From Mucilaginibacter sp. 14171R-50 (GTDB taxonomy: Bacteria; Bacteroidota; Bacteroidia; Sphingobacteriales; Sphingobacteriaceae): a stretch of 64,000 nt of DNA. The stretch covers positions 3,782,001-3,846,000 of the forward strand of contig NZ_CP048115.1 of assembly GCF_010093045.1 (NCBI RefSeq). The letters run 5' to 3'. Of this stretch, positions 18,178-26,506 are shown piece by piece. The notes under the pieces were generated by a model that did not search any database, was not told the origin of the DNA, and saw only the letters and a program-made list of their open reading frames with translations. Made by a program: the position numbers and the translations under genes. Position 1 is the first letter of the stretch. The number at the start of each line of letters is the position of its first letter.

Positions 18178-18420
18178 CTATGTCCTGCCACCGTACCGCT
18201 GTTTTATCTGCCGCAGTATCTGGTCTACACCGTTGGTTTTTATCTCAAAAACAGTGCTCAGCATCATGCCCAGCTTACCCGTCGGGAAGCCCTTTTTGTA
18301 CAGCCACTCCAGGTAACTGATAGGCATATCACAAAGCAGGGTATTTTTATACTTGCCGAAGGGCATGCGGGTGTTTACAATATCAATTAATATCTGCGGG
18401 TCAGGCACTATATTTTCCAC
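18178..18420 (-). CDS. DUF3820 family small protein
   Basis: An 80-residue protein of the DUF3820 family, with the typical MPFGKYKN and YLEWLYKKGFPTGKLG segments. The family's role is unclear. It begins with GTG at 18420. A near-consensus -7 element (TAACTTTA, minus strand 18430-18423) lies immediately upstream, so the mRNA is probably leaderless, which fits a GTG start without a ribosome site. It lies 25 bases downstream of no other gene on its strand; the MBL gene ends upstream of it at 18446. Confidence 0.8.
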   Translation of the reverse strand: MENIVPDPQILIDIVNTRMPFGKYKNTLLCDMPISYLEWLYKKGFPTGKLGMMLSTVFEIKTNGVDQILRQIKQRYGGRT

Positions 18421-18445
18421 ACTGTAAAGTTAGGATAATATACGC

Positions 18446-19372
18446 TTACCCCCACACCTTTGCCGCTTTGCGCACCAGTAAAAAACCAAGTATGGTAGCC
18501 GCGGCAGCAACGGCCGCGTTACGTTTTAAAGTACCCGTATAAGGTGGTATGTAACGCACGCCATTTTCGTCGGCTACGGCACCATGCCCAACGTACCGGC
18601 CACTTTGCGGCACTGCAATACTTTCAAAACGGTTAGCCAGGAGGTTTAACCCGGCAGATAGTTCCTTACCACGCATTACACCGCCGTGGCCGGTTGCCGC
18701 GATACGGGGCTGCAGGGCGGCCAGCTTCCGTACAGATTTTGCCGCCGCTATCCAGTCGGTGGTAAAATACTTTGGCGGGCCGCTCACCTTTTTATGATAA
18801 GTTAGTACCGATAAGGCGGATTCCGCCTCGGTAGTGGTAAACGCGTCGCCGGCTATCAGGGTGGTGTTCAACGGGAAAAACAGCGAGATATGCCCCGGCG
18901 TGTGCCCGGGTGTATGTACCACCTTCCATTCGGGCAGTTCTGGGATGCCGTCGTAAAGGTCAATTTCGCGAACGTTGCGACTAATATTCAGTGGTTTTGT
19001 GCGCCATATCCACGACATTAACGACATTAGCCCCCCGCCTACTTCAGGGTCGGCCGGTGGGTACGATGAACGGCCTGTTAAGTAAGGCAATTCCATATGA
19101 TGGGCATATACGGGCACATCCCAATATTTTAACAACTCAGGCAGCGCGCCGGTATGATCGGGGTGGCCGTGAGTGAGTATTATGGCGGCTGGCTTTGTAC
19201 CCGGCCCAAACAAGGCTTCGGCCATAGCAATTATCTTGCTGGCAGCGCCCTTAATACCGGCGTCAACCAAAACCCATCCCCTGGCAGCGCCACGCCTGTT
19301 GGCTATCATAAAAACGTTTACTAAATAAATGCGCATCCCCCATACACCCTGTGCCACCTGGAAATATTTCAT
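18446..19372 (-). CDS. MBL-fold metallo-hydrolase with C-terminal membrane segment
   Basis: A 308-residue metallo-beta-lactamase-fold hydrolase. The zinc motif HGHPDH (THGHPDHTGALPEL) is intact, with later ligands in HTPGHTPGH and the Asp in AGDAF. The last 25 residues (AAVAAAATILGFLLVRK) form a likely transmembrane helix, which is unusual for the group and suggests anchoring at the inner membrane. Substrate is unknown; related proteins include lactonases and thiolesterases. It is read toward the DUF3820 gene with a 25-base gap, so the two may be co-transcribed. Confidence 0.85.
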   Translation of the reverse strand: MKYFQVAQGVWGMRIYLVNVFMIANRRGAARGWVLVDAGIKGAASKIIAMAEALFGPGTKPAAIILTHGHPDHTGALPELLKYWDVPVYAHHMELPYLTGRSSYPPADPEVGGGLMSLMSWIWRTKPLNISRNVREIDLYDGIPELPEWKVVHTPGHTPGHISLFFPLNTTLIAGDAFTTTEAESALSVLTYHKKVSGPPKYFTTDWIAAAKSVRKLAALQPRIAATGHGGVMRGKELSAGLNLLANRFESIAVPQSGRYVGHGAVADENGVRYIPPYTGTLKRNAAVAAAATILGFLLVRKAAKVWG

Positions 19373-19574
19373 ATTATAGTTATTTTAATACTAATTGGTT
19401 ATTATATCAACAGTTAGGCAACACCAATAGTTTCAGTTACACGTTAAATAAAAAAGCGCGGCTGCCGGGGCTGTACCCTTGCAATTCCTTCACGCAAGTA
19501 GTCGGCGCTCTATAATTAAAACCTGTCCAAACACAAAGCGTAAAGCAGTGTTAAAAATATAAACAACTTACATT

Positions 19575-19799
19575 ATGGAACAACAATTTGAAGCGGTGCT
19601 TACCGGTTCTGACACTCCTGTTAACGGGATAGTTACACAAATTAATAATGGTATATACCAATTTAACGCCCTTGACGGAAGCCTGCAGCTTACCATTGCC
19701 CGCAACGAACATGGCAATTGGGAGCGCATAGGAGGATCGGAACCATTCTTTTCAGGATGGGTAGACGAACTGGCGGAGCAGGTAAAAGGTTCTTTATAA
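19575..19799 (+). CDS. Small conserved-looking protein of unknown function
   Basis: A 74-residue acidic protein (MEQQFEAVLTGSD...). It looks like a small beta-strand domain (GIYQFNALDGSLQLTIARNE) followed by one helix. I do not recognise a family. Support comes from good codon use and its position 12 bases before the aldo/keto reductase, in the same direction, so they probably share a transcript. Confidence 0.65.
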   Translation: MEQQFEAVLTGSDTPVNGIVTQINNGIYQFNALDGSLQLTIARNEHGNWERIGGSEPFFSGWVDELAEQVKGSL

Positions 19800-19811
19800 T
19801 TACTTAAGGAT

Positions 19812-20762
19812 ATGGAAAAGCGTGAATTAGGAAGATCGGGCATACAGGTAGCGCCTTTTTGTTTCGGTGGAAATGTATTTGGATGGACAGCTGACCAAAA
19901 GGTTTCTTTCGCTTTGCTTGATGCCTTTGTTGATGCCGGGTTCGACTTTGTTGATACGGCAGACGTTTACTCAAAATGGGTGCCGGGGAATACCGGCGGC
20001 GAATCTGAAGCCATCATTGGCAACTGGCTAAAACAGGGTGGCAAACGCGATAAAATAATCCTGGCCACGAAGGTGGGTAAGCCTATGGGCGATGGGAAAA
20101 AAGGCCTGTCAAAAAATTACATTACCCGTGCCGTAGAAGATTCATTGAAGCGGTTGCAAACAGATTATATCGACCTTTATCAATCGCACGAAGATGACCC
20201 GGGCACACCACTGGCCGAAACGATGGCGACCTTTGATAACCTCATAAAGCAAGGAAAAGTACGAACTATCGGCGCATCAAATTACAGCGCAGACAGGTTT
20301 CGCGAGGCTTTACAGGTAAGCAAGGATAACGGTTTGGCCCGTTACGAGACACTGCAGCCCGAGTATAACTTATACGACCGGGAGGACTACGAGCGGCAAT
20401 ACGAATCGTTATGCAGGGAAAACACCGTAGGCGTAATCACCTATTACTCGCTGGCCAGTGGTTTCCTTACAGGAAAGTATCGCTCAGAAGATGATCTGAG
20501 TAAAAGCAAACGCGGCGCGGGCGTAAAAAAATACCTGAATGGCCGTGGTTATAAAATTTTAGCCGCTTTGGATAAAATTGCAGAAGAATATAATACCACG
20601 CCTGCAAGCGTTGCGCTGGCCTGGGTTATGGCGAGGCCGGGGATAACTGCCCCTATTGCAAGCGCCACCGGTATACAGCAATTGAACGACCTGGCTAAAG
20701 CGGCCCGGCTTGATCTGGGCGCCGAGGCTATTGAACTGTTAACCACGGCGAGCAGTTACTGA
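19812..20762 (+). CDS. Aldo/keto reductase
   Basis: A 316-residue NADPH-dependent oxidoreductase of the AKR superfamily. The catalytic tetrad is visible: Asp and Tyr in FVDTADVYSKW, Lys in ATKVGKPMG and His in LYQSHEDD. The nucleotide-binding end ASATGIQQLNDL is also present. Length matches the family. Substrates of this YdjG/YajO-like group are aldehydes and sugars; none can be assigned from sequence. A strong bidirectional terminator follows. Confidence 0.93.
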   Translation: MEKRELGRSGIQVAPFCFGGNVFGWTADQKVSFALLDAFVDAGFDFVDTADVYSKWVPGNTGGESEAIIGNWLKQGGKRDKIILATKVGKPMGDGKKGLSKNYITRAVEDSLKRLQTDYIDLYQSHEDDPGTPLAETMATFDNLIKQGKVRTIGASNYSADRFREALQVSKDNGLARYETLQPEYNLYDREDYERQYESLCRENTVGVITYYSLASGFLTGKYRSEDDLSKSKRGAGVKKYLNGRGYKILAALDKIAEEYNTTPASVALAWVMARPGITAPIASATGIQQLNDLAKAARLDLGAEAIELLTTASSY

Positions 20763-20781
20763 TAACATGCCGGGTACAAAC

Positions 20782-20816
20782 AAAAAGCCATCCACAAGTT
20801 ACTGGGATGGCTTTTT
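20782..20816. terminator. Bidirectional terminator
   Basis: AAAAAGCCATCC and GGATGGCTTTTT make a perfect 12-bp stem with an 11-base loop, between the convergent aldo/keto reductase and repeat-rich protein genes. Confidence 0.88.
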
Positions 20817-20836
20817 TATATATTGAGGCGGTTATT

Positions 20837-21652
20837 TTAAAACCTGGTTTGGCGATGGCCCTGGCCAAAACCGCCTTTGCTTGATGCAAATTTGAAATTA
20901 TCATTACCTCCGCGGCTATCCCTGTCGCGGTCGTGGTTACCGTTCCTGGCCGGCTGTTGCTGATCCCTGCCCCAACTGCCACGTCCGCCGCCATTATTGC
21001 GATCAGGTTGCGATGGCTGGCTGTAGCCACCCTGGCCACCGTAATTCCGGTTGGGCTGGCTAAATCCGCCTTGCGGCCTGTCATTACGGTTGTTATTTCT
21101 ATTCCAGTCGTTACGCTCATTATGCCTGTTCCAATCGTTACGGTTGTTATCCCTGTTCCAATCGTTACGGTTGTTATCCCTGTTCCAGTCATTACGGTTG
21201 TTATCGTATCTTCTGCCTGCGTAGTTGTTATTATCCCTGCGGTTCCAGCTCCAATTGCCCCGGTCGTAGTTACCGCCCCATTTACTGCGGTATTGCTCGT
21301 GGCGCATGTATGGCCTGCGCCCCCTTATTTCATATCGCCGGGCGGTACGCCAATCATAATTACGGTAAGCGCCGGGTAAATAGGCTGCAGATATCCACCT
21401 GCCGCCATCCTGGTAGTAGTAGCAATGCCTTGGCACACTGTAATACGCCTCTACTTCGGGCAGGTAGTAATAATCGTCGCTATCGTCAAACTCATCGGTA
21501 TCATACACCATAACGGGTTGGGGCGGCGGGGCCGGTACATACACCCGGCGTACGGGGATATTCAATCCAATATGTACCGAAATTTGTGCCTGGGCGCTGT
21601 TGTAAAATAAGCCCCCAAATAATATTGCTGATAGTAAAACTGACTTTTTCAT
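20837..21652 (-). CDS. Secreted Asn/Arg/Gly-rich protein with tandem repeats
   Basis: A 271-residue exported protein: signal peptide ending near AQAQ (residue 23), a conserved-looking part to about residue 120 with RHCYYYQDGGRWISAAYLPG (a YXXXD-type small domain common in Bacteroidota envelope proteins), then a low-complexity tail rich in Asn, Arg, Asp, Gly and Trp. Within the tail four 9-residue repeats occur (RNDWNRDNN and variants). The tail is likely disordered and very basic. Function unknown; binding to envelope polymers or nucleic acids is possible but unproven. Confidence 0.8.
   Translation of the reverse strand: MKKSVLLSAILFGGLFYNSAQAQISVHIGLNIPVRRVYVPAPPPQPVMVYDTDEFDDSDDYYYLPEVEAYYSVPRHCYYYQDGGRWISAAYLPGAYRNYDWRTARRYEIRGRRPYMRHEQYRSKWGGNYDRGNWSWNRRDNNNYAGRRYDNNRNDWNRDNNRNDWNRDNNRNDWNRHNERNDWNRNNNRNDRPQGGFSQPNRNYGGQGGYSQPSQPDRNNGGGRGSWGRDQQQPARNGNHDRDRDSRGGNDNFKFASSKGGFGQGHRQTRF
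21089..21196. repeat. Four 27-bp tandem repeats inside the secreted protein gene
   Basis: Four consecutive 27-base units (21170-21196, 21143-21169, 21116-21142, 21089-21115) encode RNDWNRDNN, RNDWNRDNN, RNDWNRHNE and RNDWNRNNN. The first two are almost identical at DNA level, so unit number may vary by slippage. Confidence 0.85.
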
Positions 21653-21884
21653 ATCCTTAAAATTTATACCTCTATGACGGCAAGCGTAACCGATAGTTTA
21701 ACAGGCTCTGTTATAATATTATTGACGAAGCTTAAATGAATGGTTACAATGTTGAGTTAATGATATGCTGTAACGATATTTCTACAAAACAGATTGCCGC
21801 ATACGTTGTATACTACAATAGTTAATAACCATATTCGGGCAAATTGCCCGTTCCTTTAAACACCTACTGTTAACACTTATACTA

Positions 21885-23195
21885 ATGAAAAACAGACCAT
21901 TTAAATTTGTACTTACAGCCGCGCTGACTGGTACTGTATTGTTTTACGCCTGTAACGACAATAGCTCGAAAACGAAATCAGATAGTGCTGCATCCGCAGC
22001 AGATACTGCAGCTACCACATCAGCCGGTTTAACGCTCCCTTCGGGGTTTAGCGCAACAATACTTGCTGAAAACCTTGGCGGTACACGCCACATTGCGGTA
22101 TCGCCCCAGGGCGATATTTTTGTAAAACTCGGCAAGCCTAAAAATGGTAAGGGAATTTTAATGCTGCATGAAAATAATGGCAAAGCGGAAGTAAAAACAA
22201 GCTTCGGCGACTTTGAAGGTACAGGCATTTACATAAAAAATGGTTACTTGTACGCCTCATCAAACGAAGATGTATACCGTTATAAATTAAACGATAAAAA
22301 CCAGGTTGCTGAAGGCGCTAAACCCGAAACCGTTGTTAAAGGCCTTTTAAACCGCGGCGAGCACGAAGCGAAAGCCATCTTGCTCGACGATGCCGGTAAC
22401 CTGTATGTTAACATAGGTGCTTACTCTAACTCGTGCCAGGTTAAAGACCGTGAGAAAGGCTCGATGGGCCAGCCGGGCTGCCCTATACTTGATTCGGCCG
22501 GCGGTATATGGCAGTTTAAAGCCGATAGATTGAACCAGACCTATAAAGATGGTGTACGCTACGCTACAGGCTTGCGTAATGTGGTTGGAATGGACTGGAA
22601 CAAACAGAATAACCAGCTTTTTGTAATGCAGCATGGCCGCGACGCGTTGCACGATATCTTCCCGGCTATGTTTACCACTAAACAATCGGCCGATTTACCT
22701 GCCGAATGTATGTATGCCATTAACAAAGGTGATAACGCGGGATGGCCTTATATTTACTATGATCAAAACCAAAATAAAAAGATATTGGCGCCGGAGTATG
22801 GCGGCGATGGTAAAAAGGACGGCGATCCGAATAACAAATACATAAATCCGGCTGCCGCGTATCCTGCTCACCTTGCGCCAGACGGCTTGTTGTTTTATAC
22901 CGGCAGCCAATTTCCTGAAAGGTATAAAAACGGCGCTTTTATAGCTTTCCATGGTTCGTGGAACCGCGCACCCGAGCCACAGGCGGGTTACTACGTGGTT
23001 TTTCAGCCATTTAAAAACGGCAAGCCAGATGGTAAATGGGAGGTATTTGCAGATAACTTTTCGGGCTCAGCGGAAAACACTGCAAAAGGTAACGCAGAGC
23101 ACCGCCCATGTGGTTTAGCCCAGGGGCCGGATGGCTCGATTTATGTGACCGACGACTCTAAAGGAACGATCTATAAGATAAGCTATAATAAGTAA
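21885..23195 (+). CDS. PQQ-dependent sugar dehydrogenase-like lipoprotein
   Basis: A 436-residue lipoprotein (lipobox FYAC, Cys23) with a six-bladed propeller of the soluble glucose/sorbosone dehydrogenase type. Segments such as GTRHIAVSPQGDIFVKL, YATGLRNVVGMDWN, HGRDALHDIFP and IAFHGSWNRAPEPQAGY are typical for sorbosone dehydrogenase-like proteins of Bacteroidota. It would oxidise sugars or aldehydes in the periplasm. Cofactor use is inferred; many relatives have never been tested and no PQQ genes are in this window. A perfect terminator hairpin follows. Confidence 0.85.
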   Translation: MKNRPFKFVLTAALTGTVLFYACNDNSSKTKSDSAASAADTAATTSAGLTLPSGFSATILAENLGGTRHIAVSPQGDIFVKLGKPKNGKGILMLHENNGKAEVKTSFGDFEGTGIYIKNGYLYASSNEDVYRYKLNDKNQVAEGAKPETVVKGLLNRGEHEAKAILLDDAGNLYVNIGAYSNSCQVKDREKGSMGQPGCPILDSAGGIWQFKADRLNQTYKDGVRYATGLRNVVGMDWNKQNNQLFVMQHGRDALHDIFPAMFTTKQSADLPAECMYAINKGDNAGWPYIYYDQNQNKKILAPEYGGDGKKDGDPNNKYINPAAAYPAHLAPDGLLFYTGSQFPERYKNGAFIAFHGSWNRAPEPQAGYYVVFQPFKNGKPDGKWEVFADNFSGSAENTAKGNAEHRPCGLAQGPDGSIYVTDDSKGTIYKISYNK

Positions 23196-23204
23196 CAAAT
23201 TAAC

Positions 23205-23229
23205 AAAAGGCCTCAAATTGAGGCCTTTT
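23205..23229. terminator. Bidirectional terminator
   Basis: AAAAGGCCTCA and TGAGGCCTTTT form a perfect 11-bp stem around a 3-base loop between convergent genes. Confidence 0.88.
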
Positions 23230-23233
23230 GTTA

Positions 23234-23755
23234 TTATCCGGTAAGCGTGTATTGGTAGGCAATACCTTGCCGCATTTTTAGTTTAACGCGGACAATGCTT
23301 TCTTCGGTACTTTCGAGCTGCTCTTTGGTGGTTGCCTCCATATAAGCATTGTGATATGCTATTAAAGCTTTATCCCATTCTTTGTTTTTCTCGGCATATA
23401 AGCCCAACAATTCATATATGGCTGATGAATTAACACCCGGCGTGTTCAACGCTATTGCAGCAACATGTTTAACCTGTTTATCCATTTTTAAAAATACAAC
23501 CAGGCTCAGGTAGTCGAAATAATTATCTGAGAATAAAGGATCTATCTCCATGCAGGTTTTAAAGTGGTAACCCGCGGTTTGATAGTCCTTTAAGTCATAA
23601 TAATATATTTTACCGAGCTGGAAATGCGCACGCGCATAAAACGGATCATTAGCGATCAACACGTTAAGTAAATTCAAGGCTTTGGGTGTCTCTCCGTACG
23701 ACAGTTCTTCCACAGCCTGTAAATATTTCTCTTCAATAGTATAATATGTGTCCAT
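23234..23755 (-). CDS. TPR repeat protein
   Basis: A 173-residue cytoplasmic protein made of about four tetratricopeptide-like helical pairs, for instance ARAHFQLGKIYYYDLKDYQTAG and the pair beginning ALIAYHNAYMEA. Such proteins are protein-binding scaffolds; no enzyme domain is present. The start is the ATG at 23755; the frame extends to a TTG at 23764, which is less likely. Its partner is unknown and the adjacent genes give no clue. Confidence 0.8.
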   Translation of the reverse strand: MDTYYTIEEKYLQAVEELSYGETPKALNLLNVLIANDPFYARAHFQLGKIYYYDLKDYQTAGYHFKTCMEIDPLFSDNYFDYLSLVVFLKMDKQVKHVAAIALNTPGVNSSAIYELLGLYAEKNKEWDKALIAYHNAYMEATTKEQLESTEESIVRVKLKMRQGIAYQYTLTG

Positions 23756-24113
23756 AAAATTCAAATAAGTAGCCCATAGGCATTAGCCTTTGGTATAATG
23801 TCAATAAAATAAGTTGTGTTTCCTGTGTTAGCAGGTATACTAAGAGAAGAGTTGGATCCATGATGCAAAGCTCTTCTGCAGCGTGCCAAATGGCCGCTTA
23901 AGGGTATTACAGATAGCGTTATTTAATAGCATCGTTATTTATTATTTGTCGCGAAAGTACGGATATTGAGGGAGATATCAAAATGCAAGACCAATTGCGC
24001 TGTTGCCGGAGCTGCCGTGAGTTTTCAGCTGATTTAAACAAATGCTACAAAACAGTCTCTTAGTTAGTTCTTCGTTAGGAATGGCACCTTTCAATTGTAA
24101 AGCCTGTGTATGT
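23756..24113. other. Gene-free stretch upstream of the TPR gene
   Basis: No gene is supported here. On the minus strand a TACTTTCG sequence (about 23961-23954), close to TAnnTTTG, could start a long leader to the TPR gene. A stem of AGAAGAG with CTCTTCT (about 23841-23877) lies in that leader. A 26-codon cysteine-containing plus-strand frame at 23983 was seen, but has no further support. Confidence 0.4.
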
Positions 24114-24481
24114 TACTTTCTTTTCTCTCAAAAGAAAGTAACCAAAGAAAAGTCGCGGCTGCGTCCTGTTCTTTTAAAGGGTGTGCTGAGGCAATGCCTG
24201 TACTACCCGAACAGGCCAATGCCGCATTTTTTGGTGACGTTCCGTTTGTCAGGCTCCATTTAGGAGCGCGGGGGCTTGCTGTCAGAGTGAGCGGGCCGGG
24301 TGTATGGCGGGAATGACGGTTTAGCTTTTTTCGATGGATTGGAGCGCAGCAAACAATCGAGAAAAAAAGCGTTAAGAACCGGCAGGGCGGGCTGAAGCAT
24401 CGCTCTGACTTGATCTTTTGCTTCTTTTGTATCAAGACAAAAGAAGTAGCCCTCCGCGGCAATGAGCGGACTAACGCTCAT
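24114..24481. repeat. Hairpin-rich non-coding element, about 370 bp
   Basis: Four strong hairpins in order: TACTTTCTTTT/AAAAGAAAGTA (24114-24140, 11 bp perfect), GCTTTTTTCGAT with ATCGAGAAAAAAAGC (about 24324-24370), CTTCTTTTGT/ACAAAAGAAG (24421-24446, 10 bp perfect) and ATGAGCG/CGCTCAT (24462-24481). The frames crossing it on either strand have no normal starts or family likeness. The terminal hairpins are similar to each other (CTTTTGTCTT-type). This looks like a mobile or structured repeat common in Sphingobacteriaceae, from memory; copy number is not visible here. Confidence 0.6.
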
Positions 24482-24609
24482 ACTTATCTGCCTAAGCATA
24501 AATACAATGACATTGCTTTGTCGCGCAGTCCACAAATCATTATATGAAATTACATTTTTGGATAATCAAAATTCTTTCATACCCGAGATGATAAATCTAT
24601 TAATCCCGG

Positions 24610-24858
24610 TTATGCCGCTATAGCCTGGTTGCCTTTACCCTTTTCTATCAGGTAATTATTCATCAATTCATTTTCAGAAATGATTACGCTGAAATCTTCG
24701 AAGCGTACGCCATCTTCAAAGGCATAAAGGGTATAACCACGTTTGGTGCCATCATACTGGCCCAACTCGTAAACTTCGTCGTAGTTTTTAGATTTTATTT
24801 TCGCGCCGCTTATTAATTGGTAAGCGTCAAATATATTTTCGAATGTTGTGTTTTTCAT
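24610..24858 (-). CDS. Small protein of unknown function
   Basis: An 82-residue protein, MKNTTFENIFDAYQLIS..., mixed alpha/beta, acidic, with no signal peptide and no motif that I recognise. The ATG at 24858 is chosen; an upstream in-frame start at 24906 would overlap the ABC ATPase gene end. It lies 35 bases downstream of the ABC ATPase gene on the same strand and may be the last gene of that operon. Confidence 0.6.
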   Translation of the reverse strand: MKNTTFENIFDAYQLISGAKIKSKNYDEVYELGQYDGTKRGYTLYAFEDGVRFEDFSVIISENELMNNYLIEKGKGNQAIAA

Positions 24859-24893
24859 AGTACAAATGGCAATGCAATTTCTTTGCCATTTAT

Positions 24894-25643
24894 TTATCCG
24901 AACCAATCGTAAAGCTCATTTTGCTTTAGATTCTTCTTATCGGCAGCCGCTACATCCTTTAATATCTTCCCCTCGCCCATCTGAATTATGCGCGAACCAT
25001 AGTTACCGGCATCCTTTAAATTGTGCGTAACCAATATAGCTGTAAGCTGATACTCGCGAATAAGGTCATCGGCGATACGCAGCACATTTTCGGCCGACCG
25101 TGGGTCAAGCGCCGCCGTGGGTTCGTCAAGCAGCAGTATCTTACAGGTGTCCATTACGCTCATCAGTAAAGTTAACGCCTGTCGCTGCCCGCCGGATAAG
25201 GTGCCTATGGGCTGCTCTATCTTGTTCTCCAGCCCCATGCCCAGTGTGGCAATCTTTTCGCGTACCAGGTTTTTAAACTGTTCATTTTTACCTATTGATA
25301 AACGTTTTGGCTGCGTGCGCAGGGCAGCTAAGCGAAAGTTATCAATTATACTCAGATCGGCGGCAGTACCTGTTAACGGGTTTTGAAAAATGCGGGCTAT
25401 CCACTTACTGCGCTTATATTCGGGCAGGCGGGTAACATTGTGGCCATCAATGGTAATTATTCCGCTATCCGGCAGGATATTACCTGCTAAAAGGTTTAGC
25501 AACGTTGTTTTGCCCGAACCATTTGCGCCCACTATCACTACAAATTCGCCTGTATTGATACTTAGGTCTATATTTTTAATGGCCGTTACCTGGTTAGGTT
25601 TGCCGGTATTAAATGTTTTACGGATGTTGCTTAGCTGTATCAT
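24894..25643 (-). CDS. ABC transporter ATP-binding protein
   Basis: A 249-residue ATPase with Walker A GANGSGKT (39-46), signature LSGGQRQAL, Walker B ILLLDEPTAALD and the switch His in VTHNLKDAGNYG. It energises the importer whose permease and binding protein lie immediately upstream; its start overlaps the permease stop by four bases (ATGA). The set matches the ABC_sub_bind type (TrpXYZ-like) transporters. The substrate is not known; amino acids or aromatic compounds have been suggested for relatives. Confidence 0.93.
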   Translation of the reverse strand: MIQLSNIRKTFNTGKPNQVTAIKNIDLSINTGEFVVIVGANGSGKTTLLNLLAGNILPDSGIITIDGHNVTRLPEYKRSKWIARIFQNPLTGTAADLSIIDNFRLAALRTQPKRLSIGKNEQFKNLVREKIATLGMGLENKIEQPIGTLSGGQRQALTLLMSVMDTCKILLLDEPTAALDPRSAENVLRIADDLIREYQLTAILVTHNLKDAGNYGSRIIQMGEGKILKDVAAADKKNLKQNELYDWFG

Positions 25644-26506
25644 ACCCGCCTCCCCGTTAAACGTGGTAAGCCCACTATCAACAACACAAATACGGCGGTA
25701 ACTAACTTAAGCAGGTTGGCATCCACCCCAATATCAAGTGTAAACGCCAGCACAAACTGAAATATCACCGCGCCTGCCATCACTAATACAAGGCTAAGCC
25801 ATACCGAGGTTGTTTGCAGCCAGTTGATAACAGTTTCGGCAATAATAACCGACCCTAAACCCAATATTACAATGCCTATACCCATATTGATATCAGCAAA
25901 GCCCTGTAATTGTACCACCAGGTAACCGCTTAATGCTGTTAGGGCATTTGCAAGCGCCAGGCCGGTAATTTTCATACGGTCGGTATTAACGCCAAGGGCG
26001 CGTATCATGGGTTCGCTGCTGCCTGTGGCGCGCATGGCAATGCCAAAATCTGTTTTTAACAGCCAACCCATCAGCAGGGTTACTATCAAAACAAACCCTG
26101 TTAAAATAAATAGCGAATTTTGATTGACATCGGTAACCAACTTTACCGCCGAAAATAAGGTTGGCAGACTTAGCAAAGGTAAATTTGAGCGGCCAAGTAT
26201 GGTTAGGTTAACAGAGTAAAGCGCATACATCACCAAAATACCGGCAAGCAGGGCGTTTATTTTTAGCTTGGTATGAATAATGCCTGTAGCCGCACCTGCT
26301 AATGCCCCGGCCAAAAGCACAGCAGGCAAAATAATATAACCCGGTTGGTTATGCGTAAGCATAGCCCCTGTTACTACCCCGCCAAGTGTATAGCTGCCAT
26401 CGGTGGTAATATCCGGGATGTTAAATATCTTCATGGAGATATAAATACCGAACGCGATCCCGGCGAAACACATCCCCTGTAATAAAGCGGTCAAGTAAAA
26501 ATCCAT
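25640..26506 (-). CDS. ABC transporter permease (BPD_transp_2 type)
   Basis: A 288-residue permease with about 8-9 membrane helices, of the branched-chain amino acid/sugar permease type. The segment DFGIAMRATGSSEPMIRALGVN is the usual cytoplasmic coupling loop that contacts the ATPase. It overlaps the binding-protein gene by one base upstream and the ATPase gene by four bases downstream, so all three are one operon read leftward. Confidence 0.9.
   Translation of the reverse strand: MDFYLTALLQGMCFAGIAFGIYISMKIFNIPDITTDGSYTLGGVVTGAMLTHNQPGYIILPAVLLAGALAGAATGIIHTKLKINALLAGILVMYALYSVNLTILGRSNLPLLSLPTLFSAVKLVTDVNQNSLFILTGFVLIVTLLMGWLLKTDFGIAMRATGSSEPMIRALGVNTDRMKITGLALANALTALSGYLVVQLQGFADINMGIGIVILGLGSVIIAETVINWLQTTSVWLSLVLVMAGAVIFQFVLAFTLDIGVDANLLKLVTAVFVLLIVGLPRLTGRRV

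Noticed and set aside
21089..21196. Regular 27-bp repeats as a possible CRISPR array
   Set aside because: Units are contiguous with no spacers, lie in a coding frame, and no cas genes are near.
23983..24063. A 26-codon cysteine-containing frame (MQDQLRCCRSC...)
   Set aside because: It has no promoter in the right place and no conservation evidence; chance is likely.
24091..24535. Frames of 91 and 123 codons on the minus strand across the hairpin-rich element
   Set aside because: They translate repeat stems, have no recognisable domains, and the DNA is better explained as a structured repeat.
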